Source of the DNA: Lentisphaerota bacterium
Lineage (GTDB): Bacteria; Verrucomicrobiota; Kiritimatiellia; CAIQIC01; Lenti-01
NCBI GenBank assembly: GCA_012514035.1
Contig: JAAZBB010000055.1
Location: 1-59,375, forward strand
DNA: 59,375 nucleotides
Direction of reading: 5' to 3'
Position numbers and translations under genes: made by a program. Under the pieces are notes generated by a model. It was not told the DNA's origin. It did not search any database and saw only the letters and a program-made list of their open reading frames with translations. This document shows, piece by piece, positions 50,218 to 59,375 of the stretch (position 1 is the first letter of the stretch; each line of letters opens with the position of its first letter).

Positions 50218-52512
50218 TCAGTCGACCGCGCCGGCGGTTTTCAGATACTCGGCCACATCCTCGATGCGGCCGAACGACAGCATCTTGCGCGCCTGGAAGC
50301 GGGCCTGGTCCATATCAATCTGCGCGATCCGGCGTTGGACGGCGGGAATCGCCATGGAATCCAGGCTGAAGGTGCTCAAGCCAATGCCCAGCAGGAAGGG
50401 CAGCATGCGGAAATCGGTGGCAAGGTTGCCGCACAGCGAGAGGGGCTTGCCGGCGGTTTCGGCCGCCGTCACGATGTTGTGGAGGGTGCGCAGCACGGCC
50501 GGATGGTGCGGGGAGAACCAATCGGCCATTTCGTCGTTGGTGCGGTCGACCGCGAGAAGGTACTGGATGAGGTCGTTGCTGCCGATGCTCAGGAAATCCG
50601 CGGCGTCGGCCAGTTCCTTGGCCAGGATGGCGGCGGAGGGCAGTTCGATCATCACCCCCAGTTGGGGCAGGCGGCTGGGTACGCCTTCCTGCTCCAGCTC
50701 CCGCTGGCAGGCACAGGCGTGGTTCCGCGCGGCGAGGAATTCATCCAGCGAGGCCACCATGGGAAACATGATCCGGCAGTGGGGATTGCCGTGGGCCGCG
50801 CGGAGCATCGCGCGGAGCTGCTGCTTGAAGATTGCCGGATTCCGCAGGGAGAAGCGCAGGGCCCGCAGGCCCAGAACCGGATTGCTCCCCTGCCCCATCT
50901 GGAAATACGACAGGGCTTTGTCGCCCCCGATGTCCAGGGTGCGGAACACGACCGGCCGCCCGTTCATCCGTTCCAGGACCCGCCGATAGCCCAGGTACTG
51001 CTCCTCCTCCGTCGGAAAGGTGGTGCGCACAATGAAGGGAAATTCCGTCCGGTAGAGGCCGATGCCCTGCGCTTTGACACGCAGGGCCACGTCGAGTTCG
51101 CTCACCAGGTTGAGATTCGCCAGCAATTTGATTTCCGTGCCGTCGCGGGTCCGGGTTTCGGACTTGACGTCCGCGGCCAGTGATTCCGAATCCGCCAGGG
51201 AACGGATCAGGGCCTTCATGGTCTCGATGGCCTCGGGCCCGGGGCGCACGATGATCTGGCCTTCGTTGGAGTCCAGCAGCAGCAGGGTTTTTTCCGGCAG
51301 GCGCAGCAGGCGCTTGTCTGTGGCGACAATCAGCGGGATCTGCAGGGCCTTGGCAAGAATGGCGACATGGGAATGCTGACCGCCGCCGAGCAGGATGAGG
51401 CCGGCAACGCCTTCCGCGGAGAGCTTGAGGATGTCCGAGGGCAAGAGTTCATCGGCGATGACGATCTGGCCGGCATAGTCCGGGCCGGTGCTGTCGAGGG
51501 TGGGCGCCGAGAGGTTGTGGAGGAGGCGGTGGCCCAGGTCTTCCACATCCAGGACCTTTTCGCGCATGGCTGGATTGGGACTGCTGGAAAACAGCTCCAC
51601 GTAGTGGCGCACCTCTTCGAGGATGGCGGCCCAGGGATTCGCGCCGGCCCGGATCCGGCGGCGGATTTCGCCGGAAAAGGCTTCGTCCTTGAGCATCAGG
51701 ACGTGGGCCGCGAAGATCATGGAGGCGGCATCCTGGATTTTGTCCTCCAGGCGGCGCTGGAGGTCCAGCAACTGGCGTTCGGTGACAGCCATGGCGCGGT
51801 CGAAATCCGCCTCGGTCAGGCCCAGCGGGCAAAGCGACCCTTCCTTCTCCTGCAGATATTCCCCGATGCGGGTGGACAGGCCGATGCCCATGACATCGGA
51901 TGCGCCCAGGCCGCGAACCACATAGGTGCCCGGACCAAACTCCTCGGCGGAGGGATTCGGCGGCAGGGGGCGGGATTCGCCCTCGGCGGCGTGAATCTTC
52001 ATGAGGAGGTGGGCGTTTTCAATCACGCCGGCGAGCTGGGATGAAATGACCTGGAGGGCGCGAATGTCATTCTGGGTGAAATAATTCCACTGGGGATCCT
52101 CGACCACGATCACGCCCACCGGGCTCATTTTGCGCAGGATGGGCACCGCCAGGAAGGAGACAAACATCTCCTCGCGGCTGCCGGGAATGTATTTGAAGTG
52201 GGGATTGTCGGTGGCGCGGGCCTCGCAGATCGGCCGCATCTCCTTCAGAGCCATTCCGGTGATTCCTTCGCCGAGCTTGAGCCGGAGGTGGCCCACGAGG
52301 TCGGGATTCAGGCCCTGGCTGGCGCGCAGGAGCAGTTCCTGGGTCTCCGGCTCATACAGAAAAATGGAACAAACCGCCGCCCGCATGTGCCAGGCCACCG
52401 TGGATACCGCTTTCGCCAGAAACGCATCCAGACCGGCCTTGAAATCGAAAAGGCCGACCAGTTCGCCGATGTCGCACATCAGGGCGACGTTGTCTTTCTG
52501 AAAATCGCTCAC
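50218..52512 (-). CDS. ptsP: PtsP: GAF-domain PEP-protein phosphotransferase (enzyme I Ntr)
   Basis: 764 residues. An N-terminal GAF domain (~1-170; AAVCSIFLYEPETQELLLRAS, ITGMALKEMRPI) is followed by enzyme I. The phosphorylated histidine is in LGGGQHSHVAILAKALQIP. The PEP-binding barrel has YRTEFPF, RTLDIGGDKALSYF, MIELPSAAILAKELA and IGSNDLIQYLLAVDRTN. It would start the nitrogen-type PTS relay by phosphorylating NPr. No npr or ptsN is in the window. It heads a three-gene operon. Confidence 0.95.
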   Translation of the reverse strand: MSDFQKDNVALMCDIGELVGLFDFKAGLDAFLAKAVSTVAWHMRAAVCSIFLYEPETQELLLRASQGLNPDLVGHLRLKLGEGITGMALKEMRPICEARATDNPHFKYIPGSREEMFVSFLAVPILRKMSPVGVIVVEDPQWNYFTQNDIRALQVISSQLAGVIENAHLLMKIHAAEGESRPLPPNPSAEEFGPGTYVVRGLGASDVMGIGLSTRIGEYLQEKEGSLCPLGLTEADFDRAMAVTERQLLDLQRRLEDKIQDAASMIFAAHVLMLKDEAFSGEIRRRIRAGANPWAAILEEVRHYVELFSSSPNPAMREKVLDVEDLGHRLLHNLSAPTLDSTGPDYAGQIVIADELLPSDILKLSAEGVAGLILLGGGQHSHVAILAKALQIPLIVATDKRLLRLPEKTLLLLDSNEGQIIVRPGPEAIETMKALIRSLADSESLAADVKSETRTRDGTEIKLLANLNLVSELDVALRVKAQGIGLYRTEFPFIVRTTFPTEEEQYLGYRRVLERMNGRPVVFRTLDIGGDKALSYFQMGQGSNPVLGLRALRFSLRNPAIFKQQLRAMLRAAHGNPHCRIMFPMVASLDEFLAARNHACACQRELEQEGVPSRLPQLGVMIELPSAAILAKELADAADFLSIGSNDLIQYLLAVDRTNDEMADWFSPHHPAVLRTLHNIVTAAETAGKPLSLCGNLATDFRMLPFLLGIGLSTFSLDSMAIPAVQRRIAQIDMDQARFQARKMLSFGRIEDVAEYLKTAGAVD

Positions 52513-52601
52513 AAGAGGTACTGTTTTTCCGAGGGCCGGGACGAGGGAAGCTTGACTTCAAGTCCAGAAAAAGTAATTTCTCCCGCGTTTCGTGTTCCGC
52601 C

Positions 52602-52675
52602 TGCCCGATGGTGTAACGGTAGCACAGCAGACTCTGGATCTGTTAGTCTAGGTTCAAATCCTAGTCGGGCAACCA
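52602..52675 (+). tRNA. tRNA-Gln (anticodon CTG)
   Basis: A full cloverleaf: acceptor stem TGCCCGA / TCGGGCA, a D-arm with GGTGTAACGGTAGC, an anticodon loop ACTCTGGATC (CTG), and a T-arm TAGGTTCAAATCCTA. CCA is encoded at 52673-52675. It lies between ptsP and dnaN, on the strand opposite both. Confidence 0.97.
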
Positions 52676-52676
52676 T

Positions 52677-52697
52677 GGGCGGTTCTTTCCGCCGCCC
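52677..52697 (+). terminator. Possible hairpin after tRNA-Gln
   Basis: GGCGG-TTCTTT-CCGCC can fold immediately after the CCA. There is no T-run, so it may only help termination or processing. Confidence 0.3.
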
Positions 52698-52758
52698 GGG
52701 GGTCATGGCGCCGGAATCTCCGGAATTCATGGGCATCCCTGCCGGCCAGACCTCTGGC

Positions 52759-53853
52759 TCAGTTGATTCGGATCGGCATCAGGACATAGACGAAGCTGAT
52801 GGTGGACCGCATCACGCCGGGACTGGTCTCATCCACGAGATCCAGAAAGACTTCGTCGGTCGTCAGTGCCTTCAGGGGGTCCATGATAAAGGCGGGATTG
52901 AAGGAAATGGCCAGGTCAGGACCGTTGTATTTCACGTCCATCGTCTCGCGCCCTTCGCCGATTTCCGCCGCCTGGGCTAAAATTTCGAGGCGGTTCTTGG
53001 TGAAGGTCAGCTTGACCCCGGAGACGGCATCGCTCACCAGCTGGGAGGTGCGGCGGACAGCCGTCAGGAGGGTCTCGCGCTCCAGGGTGGCCCACTCGCC
53101 ATTCGCCTGGGGCAGCACCTGGCGGAAATTCGGATAGGTGCCTTCCACAAGCTTGGAAACCACCAGGGTGCCGTCGAACTCAAAGGCGATCTGCTTGGGA
53201 GTCGCCAGGATCTTCAGGGGGCCCGAATCGCCCAGGGTCCGCAGGAGCTCTTCCACCGTCTTCAGGGGCACGATCAGATCGATGCCGGCATCCGCGGGAA
53301 ATTCAACTTCATGCTCCACCAGCGCCAGCCGGCGGCTGTCGGTAGCCACGACGCTCAGCTTGCCGCCCTTGAAGCTGAGCAGCACGCCGTTGAGCAGGGG
53401 GCGGTTGGCATCGGTCGAAGCCGCATAGGCAGTCAGGCGCAGCATGTTGCGGAACGCCGCCTGCTCGAACACAAAGACCTTCGCATCCGTCATTTCCGGC
53501 AGGCTGGGATAGTCCGCCTCGGAAATGCCGTGAATCCGAAAATAGGAGCTGGCCGCATTGATGAAGGCGATATTGGACTCGTTGACCTCCATTTCGGCTT
53601 CGGCCACGCTCAGTTCCCGGAAAACGCCGAAAATCCGCTTGGCGGGAAGCGTCGTGGCCCCGGGTTCGAGCACCTCCGCCTCCATCGTGGCCCGGACGGT
53701 CAGGGACATGTCCGTCGCGGTGAGCTCCAGCCGGCCATCCTCGGCCTTGAACAGCACATTGGAAAGAACCGGCAGGGCGTTGCGCGGATTGATGACCGAC
53801 TGGACCTTCTGAAGACAATCGATGATCGCTTCTTTATTCACTTTGATTTTCAT
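52759..53853 (-). CDS. dnaN: DNA polymerase III beta sliding clamp
   Basis: 364 residues, normal length. It starts MKIKVNKEAIIDCLQKVQ and has LPVLSNVLFKAEDGRLELTATDMSL, ANRPLLNGVLLSFKGGKLSVVATDSRRLA and VEGTYPNFRQVLP. It ends SFVYVLMPIRIN, the expected clamp terminus. It is downstream of dnaA on the same strand, separated by 306 bases that look like the origin. recF and gyrB do not follow. Confidence 0.97.
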   Translation of the reverse strand: MKIKVNKEAIIDCLQKVQSVINPRNALPVLSNVLFKAEDGRLELTATDMSLTVRATMEAEVLEPGATTLPAKRIFGVFRELSVAEAEMEVNESNIAFINAASSYFRIHGISEADYPSLPEMTDAKVFVFEQAAFRNMLRLTAYAASTDANRPLLNGVLLSFKGGKLSVVATDSRRLALVEHEVEFPADAGIDLIVPLKTVEELLRTLGDSGPLKILATPKQIAFEFDGTLVVSKLVEGTYPNFRQVLPQANGEWATLERETLLTAVRRTSQLVSDAVSGVKLTFTKNRLEILAQAAEIGEGRETMDVKYNGPDLAISFNPAFIMDPLKALTTDEVFLDLVDETSPGVMRSTISFVYVLMPIRIN

Positions 53854-54159
53854 GCCGCCTCCGCCTCGTCCCTCTGATTTCTAAGTTTGAATCAGTATAT
53901 ATCTAAAGTCTTATCAGTATGTCCTGTGAACCGTGTGGACATCAAGAACAGAATCGATTGGCCGGGCCTTCCGGGGCGGTTGGAGCTGTGAGCAACCGAC
54001 CCCTCCCCCCTGTGCGCAAACCCGCGAATCCGGACTTGTCCACAAAGCCGGCGGCTTGTCCACAGGTGATTCACCGGGTTGTCCCGGACTTGTCCACATC
54101 CCGGCGCGGCGGAATTCCCGTCCGGGAAGCGGTGCGGGATGCCTGGCGAGCGGATCATT
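53854..54159. other. Candidate oriC between dnaA and dnaN
   Basis: Three forward boxes TTGTCCACA are at 54036-54044, 54056-54064 and 54090-54098. A reverse one (TGTGGACAT) is at 53934-53942. The first two are 20 bp apart, on the same DNA face. An AT-rich run (about 53877-53925) next to dnaN could be the unwinding element. TTGTCCACA is the DnaA box used in Streptomyces-type origins, and a position between dnaA and dnaN is classical. Function not shown. Confidence 0.7.
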
Positions 54160-55539
54160 TCAGGAAGGCGCGGTCACTCCGCCCAGCCGTTGCTGAAGCG
54201 ACAGGATGGTTTGGCGCAGCCCGGCGTCCGTCTTCATCTTCATGCCCACCGACCGGTGCGCATGCAGGACCGTCGCATGGTTCCGTCCAAAGGAATTCCC
54301 GATGGACGGCAGGGAGTGGTCCGTCATTTCCCGGCACAGGTACATGGCGACCTGGCGCGGGAACGCGATGTTCTGGGGCCGCTGCTTGCTGGTCATGTCG
54401 CCCAGGCGGATGTCGTAGTATTCGGCGACCACCCGCTGAATCCCTTCAATCGTCAGCGCGGTCTGGTTCTCCTGCTCGATCGTGTCGCGCAAGAGGTATT
54501 CCAGGGCCTCGATCGTCAGCGGCTTGCGCGTCAGGGACGCATAGGAGGCCGCGCGCAGGAGCGAACCCTCCAGCTTGCGAATGTTCGAGCGCACATGCTC
54601 GGCGATGAAGAAGAGGGCGTCGTCCGGAAGCTGGATCCGCAGCTGTTCGCGCTTGCGGCGCAGGATGGCCACCCGGGTCTCGAGGTCCGCCATCTCCATT
54701 TCCGTGCACAGGCCCCATTCGAAGCGCGAGACGAGGCGTTTCTGGAGGTTGGCGATTTCGCTGACCGGCCGGTCGCTGGTCATCACGATCTGCTTCTGGT
54801 TTTCGTAAAGCGAATTGAAGGTGTGGAAGAACTCCTCCTGCGTGCTTTCCTTGCCCGCCAGGAAATGAATGTCATCAATCAGGAGCAAGTCAATGTGGCG
54901 GTATTTCCGGCGGAAGGCTCCCAGCTCGTGCTGCTGCAGGGCCTGGATGAATTCATTGGTGAACGTTTCGCAAGTGGTATAGCAGACCGTGCCCTTCCCG
55001 CGTTCCAGCACCGCCTGGCCCATTGCCTGGATCAGGTGCGTTTTGCCCAGGCCGGTTCCGCCGTGGACGAACAGCGGATTGTAGGCGCGCCCGGGTGCTT
55101 CCACCACCGCCAGCGATGCCGCGTGCGCAAACGAGTTCGAGGGCCCCACGACGAAATTGTCGAAGGTGTGCCGCGGATTCAACGCCCCGCCCACGTTGCA
55201 GGTTTTCAGAACCTTCCGCTTCGCGGATACGTCCTTCTCCACGGCCGGCCGCGTCGCCGCGGGCACCTCCGCTGGCGGCCGCGAATTGTCCACCGTGAAG
55301 ACAATCGTCAGGTTCTCCAGCCGGGAAATGCCCAGCGCCTTCCGTATCATGGGCAGATAGTGCTCTTCCAGCCAGTCCTGATAGAATCCGTTGGGCACGG
55401 TCAGGGTCAGTTGCCCGGGCCGGTCGTCGCCGATGGCTTCAATCACGCCGATCCAGCGGTTGTAAACGTCCGTCGAAATAGCCGAGGTCAGATATTCGCA
55501 GGCTTTCGCCCACGTCTGTTTTGCCTGTTTTGCTTCCAC
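54160..55539 (-). CDS. dnaA: Chromosomal replication initiator DnaA
   Basis: 459 residues. Domain I has [16 protein letters not shown] and [14 protein letters not shown]. Domain III is an AAA+ ATPase with Walker [11 protein letters not shown], Walker [15 protein letters not shown], and [25 protein letters not shown]. Domain IV ends with [18 protein letters not shown]. The usual signature is FGGRDHTTV; here one Gly is missing and D-H-T becomes N-H-A, affecting residues that read the box. A stem-loop and DnaA-box-like sites lie in its leader. Confidence 0.96.
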   Translation of the reverse strand: MEAKQAKQTWAKACEYLTSAISTDVYNRWIGVIEAIGDDRPGQLTLTVPNGFYQDWLEEHYLPMIRKALGISRLENLTIVFTVDNSRPPAEVPAATRPAVEKDVSAKRKVLKTCNVGGALNPRHTFDNFVVGPSNSFAHAASLAVVEAPGRAYNPLFVHGGTGLGKTHLIQAMGQAVLERGKGTVCYTTCETFTNEFIQALQQHELGAFRRKYRHIDLLLIDDIHFLAGKESTQEEFFHTFNSLYENQKQIVMTSDRPVSEIANLQKRLVSRFEWGLCTEMEMADLETRVAILRRKREQLRIQLPDDALFFIAEHVRSNIRKLEGSLLRAASYASLTRKPLTIEALEYLLRDTIEQENQTALTIEGIQRVVAEYYDIRLGDMTSKQRPQNIAFPRQVAMYLCREMTDHSLPSIGNSFGRNHATVLHAHRSVGMKMKTDAGLRQTILSLQQRLGGVTAPS

Positions 55540-55964
55540 AGAAAATCCTCTTCTTGCCTCGACCCCTCAGTATTTCATGGCGGGTCGGTCTGCACAACTC
55601 CTAATTCAACCTTAAGGTTTCGTTCCCGCCGACCACCATTTCGACTCGGCAGGACAGGCTCTTGGACCACTTGTTAACAGCTTGTTCACAGCCGTTTCGT
55701 ATCCTCAGCCCCTGAAACGGCCCCGACTGTAGGATTCGTTTCTCCTGATGGCAACCCCCATCAGTTCCCATTCATGAAAATAGATTAAACAATACTGTAT
55801 ATGGTATTATTGGTTTAAATATATACTATATGTGGTTTCTCTTGATTTTTCCGGAAAAACAGTAGGTATAGCTCTTGACAAGAATTTTCTGGTTGAAAAC
55901 CCTCAAAAACCCGTTGAAAATCCGATCATTCACAGGCCCCCAGGCGAGGAATTACCAGCAAAAC
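55540..55964. promoter_or_regulatory. dnaA upstream region: box-like sites, hairpin and AT-rich run
   Basis: TTGTTAACA (55671-55679) and TTGTTCACA (55682-55690) resemble the TTGTCCACA boxes and may allow DnaA autoregulation. GCCGTTTC (55691-55698) pairs with GAAACGGC (55714-55721). A long A/T-rich run follows (about 55775-55845, with ATATATACTATAT). It also holds the control region of the divergent peptidase gene. Alternatively this is part of a split origin. No gene seen. Confidence 0.5.
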
Positions 55965-57098
55965 ATGAAGAAATCCACAGCACCCCGCCTTTTGATCTCG
56001 ACCGGCATGGAGGAAAACGATGTCCGCTATGCCACCGGTCTATCCGCCCCTGATCCCTTTTGCCTGCTCGTTGATCCCGCCGGGCATCTCCATCTGCTGG
56101 TTTCCGCCCTCGAAGCTGCCCGCGCCCGCCACACCTGTCCGCGGGCCATTCTCCATACGCCGGCCGACTTGTTTCCCGGCGAAACCCCGGTCCGCCGCCG
56201 CCTGGAGGAGCAGGTCCTGGCCTTGGTGCGCCGCCTGGGCTGCGCAGCCGTTCAGGTCGGGCCCCATTTCCCCTTGGGATTGGCCCGCACCCTGGAAGCC
56301 TGCGGCGTGAAGGTCCGGATGACGAATGCCCCCCCTTTTCCCCGTCGGGCGGTAAAATCCCCGGAAGAGATCGCGGCCATCGCGAAGGCCCAGCGGGCTG
56401 CCGTGGTCGCCATGCGGGCGGCCATCCAATGCATCCATTCCGCGACGATTGACCCCGGAGGCATCTTGAAACTCCGCGGGCGCACCCTGACTTCCACGCA
56501 TGTCAAGGAGGTGATTGAACTCGCATTGCTGGCACGTCGCTGCGCCCCGGAACAGGGCACGATCGTGGCCATCGGCCCCCAGGCCGCGCGGCCGCATGAT
56601 TCCGGTTCTGGCCCCCTGCGGGCGGGCGTGCCCATCGTGATCGATATCTTTCCGCGCGACAAGGACACCGGCTACTGGGGCGATCTCACCCGCACCGTAG
56701 TCCGCGGACCTGCGCCTGCATCAATCCGGAAAATCCATTGCGCGGTGCTTCGCGCCCAGCAACTCGCGCTGGCCATGCTTCGCCCGGGCGTCGAAGCGCG
56801 TGCGGTCCATTGCGCGGTCGCGGCTTTCTTCCGTCAGGCGGGTTTTGATACCCGCCTGGCGCCACCCGGCCGCGAATGCGGATTCATCCATAGCCTGGGT
56901 CATGGCCTGGGGCTGGATATCCACGAATCCCCGGGCCTGCGCCACGAGCCGGGCCGCCTGGTGGCCGGCAACGTCCTGACCGTCGAGCCCGGCCTGTACT
57001 ATCCCGCCCTGGGCGGCGTGCGGATCGAAGACACCGTGGTCATCACTCCCGCCGGACATAAAATCCTCGCCACCTGCCCGAAAAAACTGGAAACATAG
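55965..57098 (+). CDS. M24 family metallopeptidase (Xaa-Pro aminopeptidase-like)
   Basis: 377 residues from MKKSTAPRLLISTGMEENDV; a TTG start at 55875 is the less likely alternative. The N-terminal creatinase-like domain is followed by the pita-bread fold. Metal ligands: two Asp in IVIDIFPRDKDTGYWGDLTRTVV, His in HSLGHGLGLDIHE, Glu in LTVEPGLYY and Glu in VRIEDTVVIT. It probably removes residues before proline. Six bases before the hydrolase gene, so co-transcribed. Confidence 0.9.
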   Translation: MKKSTAPRLLISTGMEENDVRYATGLSAPDPFCLLVDPAGHLHLLVSALEAARARHTCPRAILHTPADLFPGETPVRRRLEEQVLALVRRLGCAAVQVGPHFPLGLARTLEACGVKVRMTNAPPFPRRAVKSPEEIAAIAKAQRAAVVAMRAAIQCIHSATIDPGGILKLRGRTLTSTHVKEVIELALLARRCAPEQGTIVAIGPQAARPHDSGSGPLRAGVPIVIDIFPRDKDTGYWGDLTRTVVRGPAPASIRKIHCAVLRAQQLALAMLRPGVEARAVHCAVAAFFRQAGFDTRLAPPGRECGFIHSLGHGLGLDIHESPGLRHEPGRLVAGNVLTVEPGLYYPALGGVRIEDTVVITPAGHKILATCPKKLET

Positions 57099-57104
57099 GC
57101 GGGC

Positions 57105-57923
57105 ATGAAGCAGGCATTCATCACCGCCATTCTGGTGCTGGGCATAGTCGTGCTGGGCGCCTGGGTTTGGCTCCGCTGGTTTGAATACCACTCGCTCTAC
57201 TACCCCGAGCGAGACGTGACCACCACCCCGGCCCGCTTCCAGGTACGCTATCAGGAGGTGCAGTTCGTCGCGCCTGACGGAGTTTCCCTGGCGGGTTGGT
57301 GGATTCCCGCCAACCGGCCCTGTGCCACCGTCGTGTACTGCTCCGGCAACGCCGGCAACATCGGCCATCGCGCGCACCTCGCCCCGGAATTCTACCGGCG
57401 CGGATTCAATCTCCTCCTGTGGGACTACCGCGGCTATGGCCAGAGCTCGGGACGTCCGTCCGAAAAAGGACTCTATGCCGATGCCACTGCCGCTTTTGAT
57501 GCCGCCGAAGCCTTGAGCGGCAAGCTGCCCGTCATGGTTTACGGCCATTCCATCGGCGCCGCCGTCGCCATCCAAGTGGCCTGCGAACGGCCCGTTGCCG
57601 GCCTTGTGGTTGAAGCCGGGTTCGCTTCCGCCGCCGATCTCGCCCGCCGCCGGTTTCCACGCCTGCCCAGCGATCGCCTACTCTCCGTCTCGTATGATGC
57701 CGCCGCGCGGGCGATGACCCTCTCCGGCCTGCCCAAGCTCTTCGGACACAGTCTCGACGATGACGTCATCCCCTTCCAGAGCGGTCGGATCCTCCACGGC
57801 GCGGCCGCCGCGCCCAAAACCTTCGCCATTCTCGCCGGCGATCACACCCACGCCTCGTGGTTTTCTCCCGGTGCCCCCGGAAATGCCGAACTCGAGGCCT
57901 TTCTCGCCCGGTTCAAGCCGTAG
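57105..57923 (+). CDS. Membrane-anchored alpha/beta hydrolase (BEM46-like)
   Basis: 272 residues. An N-terminal helix (AFITAILVLGIVVLGAWVWL) is followed by YCSGNAGNIGHRAHLAPEFYRRGF, LLWDYRGYGQSSGRPSE, the nucleophile elbow MVYGHSIGAAVA, the acidic residue in GHSLDDDVIPF and the His in LAGDHTHASWF. This is the standard layout of the BEM46 hydrolases anchored in membranes. Substrate unknown. Second gene of the M24 peptidase operon. Confidence 0.88.
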   Translation: MKQAFITAILVLGIVVLGAWVWLRWFEYHSLYYPERDVTTTPARFQVRYQEVQFVAPDGVSLAGWWIPANRPCATVVYCSGNAGNIGHRAHLAPEFYRRGFNLLLWDYRGYGQSSGRPSEKGLYADATAAFDAAEALSGKLPVMVYGHSIGAAVAIQVACERPVAGLVVEAGFASAADLARRRFPRLPSDRLLSVSYDAAARAMTLSGLPKLFGHSLDDDVIPFQSGRILHGAAAAPKTFAILAGDHTHASWFSPGAPGNAELEAFLARFKP

Positions 57924-58020
57924 CGCACCTGCGGTATCCCAAGGTCGGAAATGCGGGGGCGGCACTTGACCCGCGCTTGCGCCGGCCCGGTTCAACGGCC
58001 ATGGAAGCAGCAAAGCGGCT

Positions 58021-59151
58021 CTATTCCAACGCGGTCGCCAATGCCAGCAGCGTATAGGCCGTCACCAGGTTGGGATCCGCCTCCCACCACCGGTTGTTCT
58101 CGTTCACCCAGAACCCATCCGGGCTCTGCAGGGCGATGATCCGCCGCACGACTTCTTCGCGCCAGGCCACGGAGCGACCGTCGGCGCTTGTGAACGTGTC
58201 GTCTCCGGCCGCTTTCAAGCTTTTGGTCAGCACGTTGAAGAAATAATAGAGGCCCTGCTGGCCCATGCCGGGATTTTCATCCAGGGACCAATGCCGCCGG
58301 GCCCAATCCTTGGCAGACTGCACGCGGTTGTCCCCCGCATCCACTTCGGCATACAGCAAGGCCAGCAGGCCGGCATAGGTCATGCTGCCGTAGGAACGCA
58401 ACATGACCTTGCCTTCCGCATTGGTGATGGATGGGCCGGCCCCCGGCGTGTAGGCAAATCCACCGTGGTCTTCCTCGCGGTCGCTCACCCACGAATTCGT
58501 GTTCACACCCGGCAGGTTTTGGACCTGCGCGAGGAATTCCTGCGCCGCCGCCCAGTCCAGGTCGGCTTTGGGTTCGCCCGCGGCCCGCAGATCCTCGACA
58601 TCCTGTGTCAGGCGCATCGCCTCAAAGGCCATATAGGAGTTGGACAGATCCGTGTAGGGGCGACCCTGGTCCGCGTCATATCCCATGCCGCCCCGATACG
58701 CCCCCGGGCCGAGGTATTGCATCTTCGCCAAGTGGGTGCGCGCCTTTTGCACCACTGGCACCAATTCCGGCCGGCCCAGGGCGTGCAGCGCCGTCATGCA
58801 TACCGCCGTGTTGTAGTTTGCCAATCCCCCGCCCTTTCGTTCCATCGAGGGCGCCCGCCAGATGGAGCCATCCTCCTGCACACTGGTCAGGATGAAGACC
58901 AGCGCGCGGTCAATGGCGGACTTGTAGGGCTCCGAAGCAGTTGCCTGCAACGCCCACATTGCCAGACCCGTCAGTGCAGGCGAATCCGCCAGCGACCAGT
59001 GACCGTCCGCCTGCTGCTGGCCCACCAGCCATTCCGCCCCTCGGGACATTGCTCGCCGCGCCTCGGCCGCCAATTCCGGCGGCAACGCCGCGCCGGCCAG
59101 CGTGACCGCCATCAGCCATCCGATCAGCGCCCCAATTCCCAGTTTCTTCAT
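58021..59151 (-). CDS. Exported alpha/alpha-toroid (prenyltransferase/squalene-oxidase repeat) protein
   Basis: 376 residues from MKKLGIGALIGWLMAVTLAGA, a signal peptide. Repeats with QW-like motifs form the toroid: MSRGAEWLVGQQQADGHWSLADSPALTGLAMWAL, TAVCMTALHALGRPELV and SPDGFWVNENNRWWEADPNLVTAYTLLAL. Such repeats are frequent in PVC secreted proteins of unknown role. There is no catalytic acid cluster typical of cyclases. It converges on the hydrolase gene; the region up to the window end is its upstream area. Confidence 0.75.
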   Translation of the reverse strand: MKKLGIGALIGWLMAVTLAGAALPPELAAEARRAMSRGAEWLVGQQQADGHWSLADSPALTGLAMWALQATASEPYKSAIDRALVFILTSVQEDGSIWRAPSMERKGGGLANYNTAVCMTALHALGRPELVPVVQKARTHLAKMQYLGPGAYRGGMGYDADQGRPYTDLSNSYMAFEAMRLTQDVEDLRAAGEPKADLDWAAAQEFLAQVQNLPGVNTNSWVSDREEDHGGFAYTPGAGPSITNAEGKVMLRSYGSMTYAGLLALLYAEVDAGDNRVQSAKDWARRHWSLDENPGMGQQGLYYFFNVLTKSLKAAGDDTFTSADGRSVAWREEVVRRIIALQSPDGFWVNENNRWWEADPNLVTAYTLLALATALE

Positions 59152-59375
59152 TTCGTCCGTCCTTTCCCAATCATTTGCTCTTTCAATATCAACGGCCTGG
59201 CTCCGTTTGAAGTTCAATCATCCTGCCCGTTGATCTCCGGGCCGAGGTAACCTCACGACACGGGATTGCGAATATCCGGATGACTGATGTCACGCCCTTG
59301 AACGCTACCCACTCCCCGTCAGCCCAGGACCGGTGGCTTCCAGCCATCATCTGAGGCAAGAAATGATTAATTAAA

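Overview
The window is about 59 kb of GC-rich, gene-dense bacterial chromosome. It carries the replication genes dnaA and dnaN and many housekeeping genes (recA, purH, era, ksgA, alr, lipA, ugd, ptsP). A secreted LamG/thrombospondin-3-type protein, heptose and lipid-A-type acyltransferase genes (so a Gram-negative envelope), a GH66-type enzyme and toroid-fold proteins fit a member of the PVC group, probably Kiritimatiellota or Verrucomicrobiota. That placement is inference: there is no rRNA here to settle it.

Layout. 1-4 kb: a truncated surface protein on the minus strand, a small XRE-type regulator, and a glycosyltransferase plus CPBP protease pair. 4-12 kb: alr-rdgB, a GH13-like enzyme, an MscS channel, a hydrolase, ksgA with a Mut7-C RNase, and rfaE2. 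12-15 kb: an accessory patch (DUF1016 nuclease, a 73-residue orphan, an AAA_14/DUF4143 ATPase). 15-21 kb, minus strand: a beta-CASP nuclease-era pair and an rmuC-thioredoxin lipoprotein-dsbD operon. 21-27 kb: ugd, a double winged-helix regulator, purH, recA with an SOS box, and an M50 protease. 27-31.5 kb: a decayed-looking four-helix/suffix gene, an ExbD-like periplasmic protein and a GH66-type glycosidase. 31.5-37 kb: a four-gene polyamine operon (speA, speB, a deoxyhypusine-synthase-like enzyme, an ornithine-decarboxylase-like enzyme). 37-42 kb: a coiled-coil membrane protein, a dehydrogenase, a complete RAYT transposon, a corrinoid/siderophore-type binding protein and rlmI. 42-47 kb: DUF1015-lipA-GT28-acyltransferase, then gph. 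47-53 kb: Smr, a toroid protein, an IS630 remnant, a nitroreductase, a YdjM-like protein, ptsP and tRNA-Gln. 53-56 kb: dnaN, a likely oriC, and dnaA. 56-59 kb: an M24 peptidase, a hydrolase and a secreted toroid protein.

The most interesting signals are repeats. First, a REP-associated tyrosine transposase sits between inverted GGGGTCAGCCCTTAA ends, and a 59-bp solo palindrome with the same ends lies 35 kb away. Three genes have their stop codons in or against these ends. Second, a 19-bp palindrome (TTTTCCACACAATGGAAAA and variants) occurs as two mirror-image arrays and one solo copy. One array encodes much of the DsbD signal peptide. Other points are a GAAC-N4-GTTC SOS box on recA, a dnaA-dnaN intergenic origin with TTGTCCACA boxes beside an altered DnaA signature, and paired palindromes or direct repeats in front of two regulator or ATPase genes. 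I saw no CRISPR array, prophage or biosynthetic cluster.
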